Assembly: GCF_029227915.1 (NCBI RefSeq) | Contig: NC_079884.1 | Coordinates: 18,664,001 to 18,728,000, forward strand | Direction: 5' to 3' | DNA: 64,000 bases | Origin: Hydractinia symbiolongicarpus | Lineage: Eukaryota > Cnidaria > Hydrozoa > Anthoathecata > Hydractiniidae | In this document: piece by piece, positions 37,511-49,300 of the stretch | Position numbering within the stretch: the first letter of the stretch is position 1 | How the letters are laid out: each line of letters starts with the position of its first letter | Translations under genes and position numbers: made by a program | Notes under the pieces: model-generated | What the model saw: the letters and a program-made list of their open reading frames with translations, nothing else | The model's database searches: none | What the model was told of the DNA's origin: nothing

Positions 37511-38602
37511 TTATAACACCGTCAATTACATGAACAGGCCTCCAAAGGCTGTTATATGGCCTTTTGCCTCGTAATAACGTCCTTGCACGTAAATCAAGTC
37601 GTTCCACGTGTCTGTTCAGGTTGCCATTGCTCTAGTCCTACCACTACAAATGTACTACGACGTCCCAAATCGTTTTACATTGCGGAATAGCCTTATAACA
37701 CCGTCAACTACGTGAGCAGGCCTCTAAAGGTTTTTATATGGCCTTTTGCCGCCTAATAATGGCCTTACACACAAATCACGTCGTTCCACATGTCTGTGCA
37801 GGTTGCCATTGGTCTAGTCCTTTCACTATCAATGGACTACGACTTCCTAAGTCGTTTTCGATTGCGTGATGACGTTATAACACTGTCAACTACGTGTACA
37901 GTCCTCTAAAATCTGTTATATGACCTTTTGCTGCCTATTAATGGCCTTACACATAAATCACGTCGTCCCACATGTCTGTGCAAGTTGCCATTGGTCCCGT
38001 CCTTTCACTATCAATGCACTACGACCTCCCAAGTTCATTTCCACTGCGCAATAGCCTTATAACACCGTCAACTACGCGTACAGTGCTCTAAAGTCTGTTA
38101 TATCACCTTTTGGCGCCTAATAATGACGTTACACATATATCACGTGGTTCCGCGTGTCTACACTGGTTACCATTGGTTTATTCCCTCGACACTCAATGGA
38201 CTACAACGTCCTAAGTCTATTTACACTGCTGCATGACGTTATAACACCGTTAACTACATGTGCATGTCTCTAAGGGCTGTTATATGACCTTTTGCCGCCT
38301 AATAACGGCCTTACACGTAAATCGCGTCGCTCCACATGTCTGGGCAAGTTGCCATTGGTCTGGTCCTTTCACTCTCAATGCACTACGACGTCCCAAGTTC
38401 TTTTCCATTGCGCAATAGCGTTATAACACCGTCAACTACGTGAACAGGCCTCTTAAGGCTGTTATATGACCTTTTGCCGCATAATAATGGCCTTACACAT
38501 CAATCACGTCGTTCCACATGTCTGGGCAAGTTGCCATTGGTTTATTCCTTTCACTATGAATACACTACGACGTCCCAAGTTCTTTTCCATGGCGCAATAG
38601 CC
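37511..38602 (+). repeat. 6-monomer unit with M7'/M8' fusion
   Basis: The monomer at 37511 begins as M7' (TTACATGAACAGGCCTCC, AAATCAAGTCG) and ends as M8' (TGTTCAGGTTGCCATTGCTC, CACTACAAATG). It is one hybrid monomer replacing two. M9 (37693), M1' (37875), M5, M6 and M4 (38421) follow. Units 37329-38420 (1092 bp) and 38421-39693 (1273 bp) differ by one monomer because of this fusion. Both share GCGTGATGACG and CACATATATCACG, showing recent common descent. Confidence 0.88.
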
Positions 38603-40238
38603 TTATAACACCGTCAATTACATGAACAGGCCTCCAAAGGCTGTTATATGGCCTTTTGCCTCGTAATAATGTCCTTGCACGTAAATCAAGTCGTTCCACG
38701 TGTCTGTGCAGGTTGGGATTGGTCTAGTCCTTCCACTCTCAATGGACTACGACGTCCCAAGTCGTTTTCCATAACGCCATGGCCTTATAACTCTGTAAAC
38801 TACGTGAACAGGCCTCTAAAGGTTGTCATATTACCTTTTGCCGCCTAAAACGGCCTTACACGTAAATCACGTGGTTCCACGTGTCTGTTCAGGTTGCCAT
38901 TGCTCTAGTCCTACCACTACAAATGTACTACGACGTCCCAAATCGTTTTACATTGCGGAATAGCCTTATAACACCGTCAACTACGTGAGCAGGCCTCTAA
39001 AGGTTTTTATATGGCCTTTTGCCGCCTAATAATGGCCTTACACACAAATCACGTCGTTCCACATGTCTGTGCAGGTTGCCATTGGTCTAGTCCTTTCACT
39101 ATCAATGGACTACGACTTCCTAAGTCGTTTTCGATTGCGTGATGACGTTATAACACCGTCAACTACGTGTACAGTCCTCTAAAATCTGTTATATGACCTT
39201 TTGCTGCCTATTAATGGCCTTACACATAAATCACGTCGTCCCACATGTCTGTGCAAGTTGCCATTGGTCCCGTCCTTTCACTATCAATGCACTACGACCT
39301 CCCAAGTTCATTTCCACTGCGCAATAGCCTTATAACACCGTCAACTACGCGTACAGTGCTCTAAAGTCTGTTATATCACCTTTTGGCGCCTAATAATGAC
39401 GTTACACATATATCACGTGGTTCCGCGTGTCTACACTGGTTACCATTGGTTTATTCCCTCGACACTCAATGGACTACAACGTCCTAAGTCTATTTACATT
39501 GCTGCATGACGTTATAACACCGTTAACTACATGTGCATGTCTCTAAGGGCTGTTATATGACCTTTTGCCGCCTAATAACGGCCTTACACGTAAATCGCGT
39601 CGCTCCACATGTCTGGGCAAGTTGCCATTGGTCTGGTCCTTTCACTCTCAATGCACTACGACGTCCCAAGTTCTTTTCCATTGCGCAATAGCGTTATAAC
39701 TCCGTCAACTACGTGAACAGGCCTCTAAAGGCTGTTATATGACCTTTTGCCGCCTAATAATGGCCTTACACATCAATCACGTCGTTCCACATGTCTGGGC
39801 AAGTTGCCATTGGTTTAGTCCTTTCACTATGAATACACTACGACGTCCCAAGTTCTTTTCCATTGCGCAATAGCCTTATAACACCGTCAACTACATGAAC
39901 AGGCCTCCAAAAGCTGTTATATGGCATTTTGCCTCCTAATAACGTCCTTGCACGTAAATCACGTCGTTCCACGTGTCTGTGCAGGTTGGGATTGGTCTAG
40001 TCCTTCCACTTTCAGTGGACTACGACGTACCAAGTCGTTTTCCATAACGCCATGGCCTTATAACACCGTCTACTACGTGAACAGGCCTCTAAAGGTTGTT
40101 ATATTACCTTTTGCCGCCTAAAACGGCCTTACACGTAAATCACGTGGTTCCCCGCGTCTGTTCAGGTTGCCATTGCTCTAGTCCTACCACTACAAATGTA
40201 CTACGACGTCCCAAATCGTTTTTGATTGCGTCATGACG
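38603..40238 (+). repeat. 9-monomer HOR segment (1636 bp), copy 4
   Basis: M7' at 38603, M8' at 38785, M9 at 38966, M1' at 39148, and so on to M1 at 40239. It matches 1841-3476 at a constant offset of 36,762, continuing through M1, M2 and M3 to about 40785. Private variants include CCCCGCGTCTG near 40150 and TTGCCTCCTAATAACG near 39930. Confidence 0.92.
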
Positions 40239-41512
40239 TTATAACACCGTCAACTACGTGTACAGTCCTCTAAAATCTGTTATATGACCTTTTGCTGCCT
40301 ATTAATGGCCTTACACATAAATCACGTCGTCCCACTTGTCTGTGCAAGTTGCCATTGGTCTCGTCCTTTCACTATCAATGCACTACGACCTCCCAAGTTC
40401 TTTTCCACTGCGCAATAGCCTTATAACACCGTCAACTACGCGTACAGTCCTCCAAAGGCTGTTATATGACCTTTTGCCGCCTAATAATGACCTTACGCAT
40501 CAATCACGTCCTTCCACATGTCTGTGTAAGTTGCCATTGGTCCATTCCTTTATCTGTTAATGTACTACGACGTCCTAAGTCGTTTTCCATTTGCTGCATG
40601 ACGTTATAACACCGTCAACTACATGTACATGCCTCTAAAGGCTGTTATATGACCTTTTGCCGCCTAACAATGGCCTTACACGTAAATCACGTGGTTCCAC
40701 GTGTCTGTTCAGGTTGCCATTGGTCTAGTCCTTTTACTATGAATACACTACGACGTCCCAAGTTCTTTTCTATTGGGTAATAGCCTTATAACACCGTCAA
40801 CTACGTGAACAGGCCTCTAAATGCTGTTATATGACCTTCTGCCGCCTAATAATGGCCTTACACATCAATCACGTAGTTCCACGTGTCTGTTCAGGTTGCC
40901 ATTGGTCTAGTCCTACCACTATGAATGTAGTACGACGTCCCAAATCGTTTTACATTGCGCAATAGCCTTATAACACAGTCAACTGCGTGAACAGGTCTCT
41001 AAAGGTTGTTATATAACCTTTGACGCCTAGTAACGGCCTTACACGTAAATCACGTGGTTCCACGTGTCTGTTCAGGTTGCCATTGGTCTAGTCCTACCAT
41101 TATTAATGTACTACAACGTCCCAAATCGTCTTACATTGCGCAATGGCTTTATAACACCGTCAACTACGTGTACTGGCCTCTAAAAGCTGTTATATGACCT
41201 TTTGCCTCCTAGTAATGGCCTTACACGTAATTCACGTGGTTCAACGTGTCTGTTCAGGTTGCCATTGGTCTAGACCTACCACTACGAAGATACTACGACG
41301 TCCCAAATCGTTTAACATTGCGGAATAGCCTTATAACGCCGTCAACTACGTGAGGAGCTCTCTACATGTTTTTATATGGCCTTTTGCCACCTAATAATGG
41401 CCTTACACATAAATAACGTCGTTTCACATGTCTGGGGAAGTTGCCATTGGTCTGGTCCTTTCACTCTCAATGCACTACAACGTCCCAAGTTCTTTTCCAT
41501 TGCGCAATAGCG
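40239..41512 (+). repeat. M1-M2-M3 followed by diverged types, parallel to 4.9-6.2 kb
   Basis: Starts at 40239, 40421, 40604, 40786, 40968, 41149 and 41331. These correspond to 4933, 5115, 5298, 5480, 5662, 5843 and 6025 at a constant offset of 35,306. Private variants are TATTGGGTAATAGCC and GTCTAGACC. Confidence 0.9.
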
Positions 41513-43146
41513 TTATAACACCGTCAACTACGTGAACAGGCCTCTAAAGGCTGCTATATGACCTTTTGCTGCCTAATAATGGCCTTACACATCAATCACG
41601 TCGTTCCACATGGCTGGGCAAGTTGCCATTGGTTTAGTCCTTTCACTATGAATCCACTACGACGTCCCAAGTATTTTTCCATTGCGCAATAGCCATATAA
41701 CACCGTCAACTACATGAACAGGCCTCCAAAGGCTGCTATATGGCCTTTTGCCTCTTAATAACGTCCTTGCACGTAAATCACGTCGTCCCACATGTCTGTG
41801 CAAGTTGCCATTGGTCTCGTCCTTTCACTATCAATGCACTACGACCTCCCAAGTTCTTTTCCACTGCGCAATAGCTTTATAACACCGTCAACTACGCGTA
41901 CAGTCCTCTAAAGTCCGTTATATCACCTTTTGGCGCCTAATAATGACGTTACACATAAATCACGTGGTTCCGCGTGTCTACACTGGTTACCATTGGTTTA
42001 TTCCCTCGACACTCAATGGACTACAACGTCCTAAGTCTATTTACATTGCTGCATGACGTTATAACACCGTTAACTACATGTGCATGCCTCTAAGGGCTGT
42101 TATATGACCATTTTGCTGCCTAATAACGGCGTTACACGTAAATCACGTAGTTCCACGTGTCTGTTCAGGTTGCCATTGGTCTAGTCCTTTCACTATGAAT
42201 ACACTACGACGTCCCAAGTTCTTTTCAATTGCGCAATAGCCTTATAACACCGTCAACTACATGAACAGGCCTCCAAAGGCTGTTATATGACCTTTCGCCG
42301 CCTAATAATGACCTTACGCATCAATCACGCCGTTCCACGTGTCTGGGCAAGTTGCCATTGGTTTAGTCCTTTCACTATGAATACACTACGACGTCCCAAG
42401 TTCTTTTCCATTGCTTAATAGCCTTATACCACCATCAACTACATGAACAGGCCTCCAAAGGCTATGGCCTTTTGCCTCGTAATAACGTCCTTGCACGTAA
42501 ATCACGTCGTTCCACGTGTCTGTTCAGGTTGCCATTGCTCTAGTCCTACCACTACAAATGTACTACGACGTCCCAAATCGTTTTACATTGCGGAATAGCC
42601 TTATAACACCGTCAACTACGTGAGCAGGCCTCTAAAGGGGTTTATATGGCCTTTTGCCGCCTAATAATTGCCTTACACATAAGTCACGTCGCTCCACATG
42701 TCTGGGCAAGTTGCCATTGGTCTAGTCCTTTCACTATCAATGCACTACGACGTCCCAAGTTGTTTTCCATGGTGCCATGACATTATAGCACCGTCAACTA
42801 GGTGTACAGGCCTCTAAAGGCTGTTATATTACCTTTTACCGCCTATTAATGGCCTTATCCATAAGTCACGTCGTTTGACACGTCTGGGCAAGTTGCCATT
42901 GGTCTACTCCTTTCACTATGAATACACTACGACGTCCCAAGTTCTTTTCCATTGCGCAAAAGCCTTATAACACCGTCAACTACATGAACAGGCCTCCAAA
43001 GGCTGTTATATGACCTTTTGCCGCCTAATAATGACCTTACGCATCAATCACGTCGTTCCACATGTCTGGGCAAGTTGCCATTGGTTTAGTCCTTTTACTA
43101 TGAATACACTACGACGTCCCAAGTATTTTTCCATTGCGCAATAGCC
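41513..43146 (+). repeat. Mosaic block
   Basis: Starts at 41513, 41695 (CCATATAACACC), 41877, 42059, 42242, 42424 (CTTATACCACC), 42601, 42783 and 42965. The 42424 monomer is 177 bp long and is an M7-head/M8-tail hybrid (GGCTATGGCC then TGTTCAGGTTGCC). One extra monomer relative to 6207 breaks the parallel with 5-6.7 kb. Confidence 0.83.
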
Positions 43147-44236
43147 TTATAACACCGTCAACTACATGAACAGGCCTCCAAAGGCTGTTATATGGCCTTT
43201 TGCCTCGTAATAACGTCCTTGCACGTAAATCACGTCGTCCCACATGTCTGTGCAAGTTGCCATTGGTCTTGTCCTTTCACTATCAATGCACTACGACCTC
43301 CCAAGTTCTTTTCCACTGCGCAATAGCTTTATAACACCGTCAACTACGCGTACAGTCCTCTAAAGTCCGTTATATCACCTTTTGGCGCCTAATAATGACG
43401 TTACACATAAATCACGTGGTTCCGTTCTACACTGGTTACCATTGGTTTATTCCCTCGACACTCAATGGACTACAACGTCCTAAGTCTATTTACATTGCTG
43501 CATGACGTTATAACACCGTTAACTACATGTGCATGCCTCTAAGGGCTGTTATATGACCATTTTGCTGCCTAATAACGGCGTTACACGTAAATCACGTAGT
43601 TCCACGTGTCTGTTCAGGTTGCCATTGGTCTAGTCCTACCACTATGAATATACTACGACGTCCCAAATCGCGTTACATTGCGGAATAGCCTTATAACACC
43701 GTCAACTACGTGAGCAGGCCTCTAAAGGGGTTTATATGGCCTTTTGCCGCCTAATAATGGCCTTACACATAAGTCACGTCGCTCCACATGTCTGGGCAAG
43801 TTGCCATTGGTCTAGTCCTTTCACTATCAATGCACTACGACGTCCCAAGTTGTTTTCCATGGTGCCATGACATTATAGCACCGTCAACTAGGTGTACAGG
43901 CCTCTAAAGGCTGTTATATTACCTTTTACCGCCTATTAATGGCCTTATCCATAAGTCACGTCGTTTGACACGTCTGGGCAAGTTGCCATTGGTCTACTCC
44001 TTTCACTATCAATACACTACGACGTCCCAAGTTCTTTTCCATTGCGCAAAAGCCTTATAACACCGTCAACTACATGAACAGGCCTCCAAAGGCTGTTATA
44101 TGACCTTTTGCCGCCTAATAATGACCTTACGCATCAATCACGTCGTTCCACATGTCTGGGCAAGTTGCCATTGGTTTAGTCCTTTTACTATGAATACACT
44201 ACGACGTCCCAAGTATTTTTCCATTGCGCAATAGCC
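43147..44236 (+). repeat. 6-monomer HOR, copy 1 (1090 bp)
   Basis: Starts at 43147, 43329, 43508, 43691, 43873 and 44055. The monomer at 43329 is 3 bp short (GTTCCGTTCTACACTGG in place of GTTCCGCGTGTCTACACTGG), which removes the right half of its G-class dyad. The first monomer is a hybrid with an M7 head and an M1 tail. The unit is followed directly by copy 2. Confidence 0.9.
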
Positions 44237-45329
44237 TTATAACACCGTCAACTACATGAACAGGCCTCCAAAGGCTGTTATATGGCCTTTTGCCTCGTAA
44301 TAACGTCCTTGCACGTAAATCACGTCGTCCCACATGTCTGTGCAAGTTGCCATTGGTCTCGTCCTTTCACTATCAATGCACTACGACCTCCCAAGTTCTT
44401 TTCCACTGCGCAATAGCTTTATAACACCGTCAACTACGCGTACAGTCCTCTAAAGTCCGTTATATCACCTTTTGGCGCCTAATAATGACGTTACACATAA
44501 ATCACGTGGTTCCGCGTGTCTACACTGGTTACCATTGGTTTATTCCCTCGACACTCAATGGACTACAACGTCCTAAGTCTATTTACATTGCTGCATGACG
44601 TTATAACACCGTTAACTACATGTGCATGCCTCTAAGGGCTGTTATATGACCATTTTGCTGCCTAATAACGGCGTTACACGTAAATCACGTAGTTCCACGT
44701 GTCTGTTCAGGTTGCCATTGGTCTAGTCCTACCACTATGAATATACTACGACGTCCCAAATCGCGTTACATTGCGGAATAGCCTTATAACACCGTCAACT
44801 ACGTGAGCAGGCCTCTAAAGGGGTTTATATGGCCTTTTGCCGCCTAATAATGGCCTTACACATAAGTCACATCGCTCCACATGTCTGGGCAAGTTGCCAT
44901 TGGTCTTGTCCTTTCACTATTAATGCACTACGACGTCCCAAGTTGTTTTCCATGATGCCATGACATTATAACACCGTCAACTACGTGTACAGGCCTCTAA
45001 AGGCTGTTATATTACCTTTTACCGCCTATTAATGGCCTTATCCATAAATCACGTCGTTTGACACGTCTGGGCAAGTTGCCATTGGTCTACTCCTTTCACT
45101 ATGAATACACTACGACGTCCCAAGTTCTTTTCAATTGCGCAATAGCCTTATAACACCGTCAACTACATGAACAGGCCTCCAAAGGCTGTTATATGACCTT
45201 TCGCCGCCTAATAATGACCTTACGCATCAATCACGCCGTTCCACATGTCTGGGCAAGTTGCCATTGGTTTAGTCCTTTCACTATGAATACACTACGACGT
45301 CCCAAGTTCTTTTCCATTGCTTAATAGCC
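44237..45329 (+). repeat. 6-monomer HOR, copy 2 (1093 bp)
   Basis: Starts at 44237, 44419, 44601, 44784, 44966 and 45148. The first three monomers are near-identical to 43147-43690. The last two diverge (ATGATGCCATGACATTATAAC in place of ATGGTGCCATGACATTATAGC) and resemble 29635-29998. Copy 2 is therefore a mosaic of the local unit and a block also present near 29.6 kb. Confidence 0.88.
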
Positions 45330-46227
45330 TTATAACACCATCAACTACATGAACAGGCCTCCAAAGGCTATGGCCTTTTGCCTCGTAATAACGTCCTTGC
45401 ACGTAAATCACGTCGTTCCACGTGTCTGTGCAGGTTGGGATTGGTCTAGTCCTTCCACTTTCAGTGGACTACGACGTACCAAGTCGTTTTCCATAACGCC
45501 ATGGCCTTATAACACCGTCTACTACGTGAACAGGCCTCTAAAGGTTGTTATATAACCTTTTGCCGCCTAAAACGGCCTTACACGTAAATCACGTCGTTCC
45601 ACATGTCTAGGCAAGTTGCCATTGGTTTAGTCCTTTCACAATGAATACACTACGACCTCCCAAGTTCTTTTCAATTGCGCAATAGCCTTATAACACGGTC
45701 AACTACATGAACAGGCCTCCAAAGGCTGTTATATGACCTTTTGCTGCCTAATAATGACCTTACGCATCAATCACGTCGTTCCACATGTCTGGGCAAGTTG
45801 CCATTGGTTTAGTCCTTTCACTATGAATACACTACGACCTCCCAAGTTCTTTTCCATTGCTCAATAGCCTTATAACACCATCAACTACATGAACAGGCCT
45901 CCAAAGGCTATGGCCTTTTGCCTCGTAATAACGTCCTTGCACGTAAATCACGTCGTTCCACGTGTCTGTGCAGGTTGGGATTGGTCTAGTCCTTCCACTT
46001 TCAGTGGACTACGACGTACCAAGTCGTTTTCCATAACGCCATGGCCTTATAACACCGTCTACTACGTGAACAGGCCTCTAAAGGTTGTTATATAACCTTT
46101 TGCCGCCTAAAACGGCCTTAACCGTAAATCACGTCGTTCCACATGTCTGGGCAAGTTGAAATTGGTTTAGTCCTTTCACTATGCATACACTACGACGTCC
46201 CAAGTTCTTTTCCATTGCTCAATAGCC
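45330..46227 (+). repeat. 540-bp trimer repeat (177 + 181 + 182 bp)
   Basis: Starts at 45330, 45507 and 45688 are followed by 45870 and 46047, which repeat the 177/181-bp pair 540 bp later. The deletion-marked M7 monomer (GGCTATGGCC) opens each unit. Confidence 0.86.
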
Positions 46228-49200
46228 TTATAACACCATCAACTACATGAACAGGCCTCCAAAGGCTATGGCCTTTTGCCTCGTAATAACGTCCTTGCAC
46301 GTAAATCACGTCGTTCCACGTGTCTGTGCAGGTTGGGATTGGTCTAGTCCTTCCACTTTCAGTGGACTACGACGTACCAAGTCGTTTTCCATAACGGCAT
46401 GGCCTTATAACACCGTCTACTACGTGAACAGGCCTCTAAAGGTTGTTCCGCCTAAAACGGCCTTACACGTAAATCACGTGGTTCCACGTGTCTGTTCAGG
46501 TTGCCATTGCTCTAGTCCTACCACTACAAAAGTACTACGACGTCCCAAATCGTTTTACATTGCGGAATAGCCTTATAACACCGTCAACTACGTGAGCAGG
46601 CCTCTAAAGGGGTTTATATGGCCTTTTGCCGCCTAATAATGGCCTTACACATAAGTCACGTCGCTCCACATGTCTGGGCAAGTTGCCATTGGTCCAGTCC
46701 TTTCACTATCAATGCACTACGACGTCCCAAGTTGTTTTCCATGGTGCCATGACATTATAGCACCGTCAACTACGTGTACAGGCCTCTAAAGGCTGTTATA
46801 TTACCTTTTACCGCCTAGTAATGGCCTTATCCATAAGTCACGTCGTTTGACACGTCTGGGCAAGTTGCCATTGGTCTACTCCTTTCACTATGAATACACT
46901 ACGACGTCCCAAGTTCTTTTCCATTGCGCAATAGCCTTATAACACAGTCAACTACATGAACCGGCCTCCAAAGGCTGTTATATGACCTTTTGCCGCCTAA
47001 TAATGACCTTACGCATCAATCACGTGGTTCCACATGTCTGGGCAAGTTGCCATTGGTTTAGTCCTTTCACTATGAATACACTACGACGTCCCAAGTTCTT
47101 TTCCATTGCGCAATAGCCTTATAACACCGTCTACTACGTGAACAGGCCTCTAAAGGTTGTTATATAATCTTTTGCCGCCTAATAATGACGTTACACATAA
47201 ATCACGTGGTTCCGCGTGTCTACACTGGTTACCATTGGTTTATTCCCTCGACACTCAATGGACTACAACGTCCTAAGTCTATTTACATTGCTGCATGACG
47301 TTATAACACCGTTAACTACACGTGCATGCCTCTAAGGGCTGTTATATGACCTTTTGCCGCCTAATAACGGCCTTACACGTAAATCACGTAGTTCCACGTG
47401 TGTGTTAAGGTTGCCATTGGTCTAGTCCTACCACTATGAATGTAGTACGACGTCCTAAATCGTTTTACATTGCGGAATAGCCTTATAACACCGTCTACTA
47501 CGTGAGCAGGCCTCTAAAGGGGTTTATATGGCCTTTCGCCGCCTAATAATGGCCTTACACATAAATCACGTCGTTCCACATGTCTGTGTAAGTTGCCATT
47601 GGTCCATTCCTTTATCTGTTAATGTACTACGACGTCCTAAGTCGTTTTCCATTTGCTGCATGACGTTATAACACCGTCAACTACATGTACATGCCTCGAA
47701 AGGCTGTTATATGACCTTTTGCTGCCTAACAATGGCCTTACACGTAAATCACGTGGTTCCACGTGCCTGTTCAGGTTGCCATTGGTCTAGTCCTTTCACT
47801 ATGAATACACTACGACGTCCCAAGTTCTTTTCTATTGGGCAATAGCCTTATAACACAGTCAACTGCGTGAACAGGTCTCTAAAGGTTGTTATATAACCTT
47901 TGACGCCTAATAACGGCCTTACACGTAAATCACGTGGTTCCACGTGTCTGTTCAGGTTGCCATTGCTCTAGTCCTAACACTATGAATGTACTACGACGTC
48001 CCAAATCGTCTTACATTGCGCAATGGCTTTATAACACCGTCAACTACGTGTACTGGCCTCTAAAAGCTGTTATATGACCTTTTGCCTCCTAGTAATGGCC
48101 TTACACGTAATTCACGTGGTTCCACGTGTCTGTTCAGGTTGCCATTGGTCTAGTCCTACCACTACGAATATACTACGACGTCCCAAATCGTTTTACATTG
48201 CAGAATAGCCTTATAACGCCGTCAACTACGTGAGGAGCCCTCTACATGTTTTTATATGGCCTTTTGCCGCCTAATAATGGCCTTACACATAAATAACGTC
48301 GTTCCACATGTCTGGGCAAGTTGCCATTGGTCTGGTCCTTTCACTCTCAATACACTACGACGTCCCAAGTTCTTTTCCATTGCGCAATAGCGTTATAACA
48401 CCGTCAACTACGTGAACAGGCCTCTAAAGGCTGTTATATGACCTTTTGCCGCCTAATAATGGCCTTACACATCAATCACGTCGTTCCACATGTCTGGGCA
48501 AGTTGCCATTGGTTTAGTCCTTTCACTATGAATACACTACGACGTACCAAGTATTTTTCCATTGCGCAATAGCCTTATAACACCGTCAACTACATGAACA
48601 GGCCTCCAAAGGCTGTTATATGGCCTTTTGCCTCGTAATAACGTCCTTGCACGTAAATCACGTCGTCCCATGTGTCTGTGCAGGTTGGGATTGGTCTAGT
48701 CCTTCCACTTTCAGTGGACTACGACGTACCAAGTCGTTTTCCATAACGCCATGGCCTTATAACACCGTCTACTACGTGAACAGGCCTCTAAAGGTTGTTA
48801 TATAACCTTTTGCCGCCTAAAACGGCCTTACACGTAAATCACGTGGTTCCACGTGTCTGTTCAGGTTGCCATTGCTCTAGTCCCACCACTACAAATGTAC
48901 TACGACGTCCCAAATCGTTTTATATTGCGGAAAAGCCTTATAACACCGTCAACTACGTGAGCAGGCCTCTAAAGGTTTTTATATGGCCTTTTGCCGCCTA
49001 ATAATGGCCTTACACACAAATCACGTCGTTCCACATGTCTGTGCAGGTTGCCATTGGTCTAGTCCTTTCACTATCAATGGACTACGACTTCCTAAGTCGT
49101 TTTCGATTGCGTCATGACGTTATAACACCGTCAACTACGTGTACAGTCCTCTAAAATCTGTTATATGACCTTTTGCTGCCTATTAATGGCCTTACACATA

Positions 49201-49300
49201 AATCACGTCGTCCCACATGTCTGTGCAAGTTGCTTTTGGTCTTGTCCTTTCACTATCAATGCACTACGACCTCCCAAATCGTTTTACATTGCGCAATAGC
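46228..49300 (+). repeat. Mosaic block ending the less diverged part of the array
   Basis: It opens with the 177/168-bp pair (46228, 46405, 46573), then 46755, 46937, 47119, 47301, 47483, 47666, 47848, 48029, 48211, 48393, 48575 and onward. The 48211 monomer is the GTGAGGAGC type. M9 followed by M1 occurs near 48.94-49.30 kb, with the full dyad cluster at about 49084-49133. From roughly 49.2 kb, monomers become more diverged (AAGTTGCTTTTGGTC). Confidence 0.82.
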
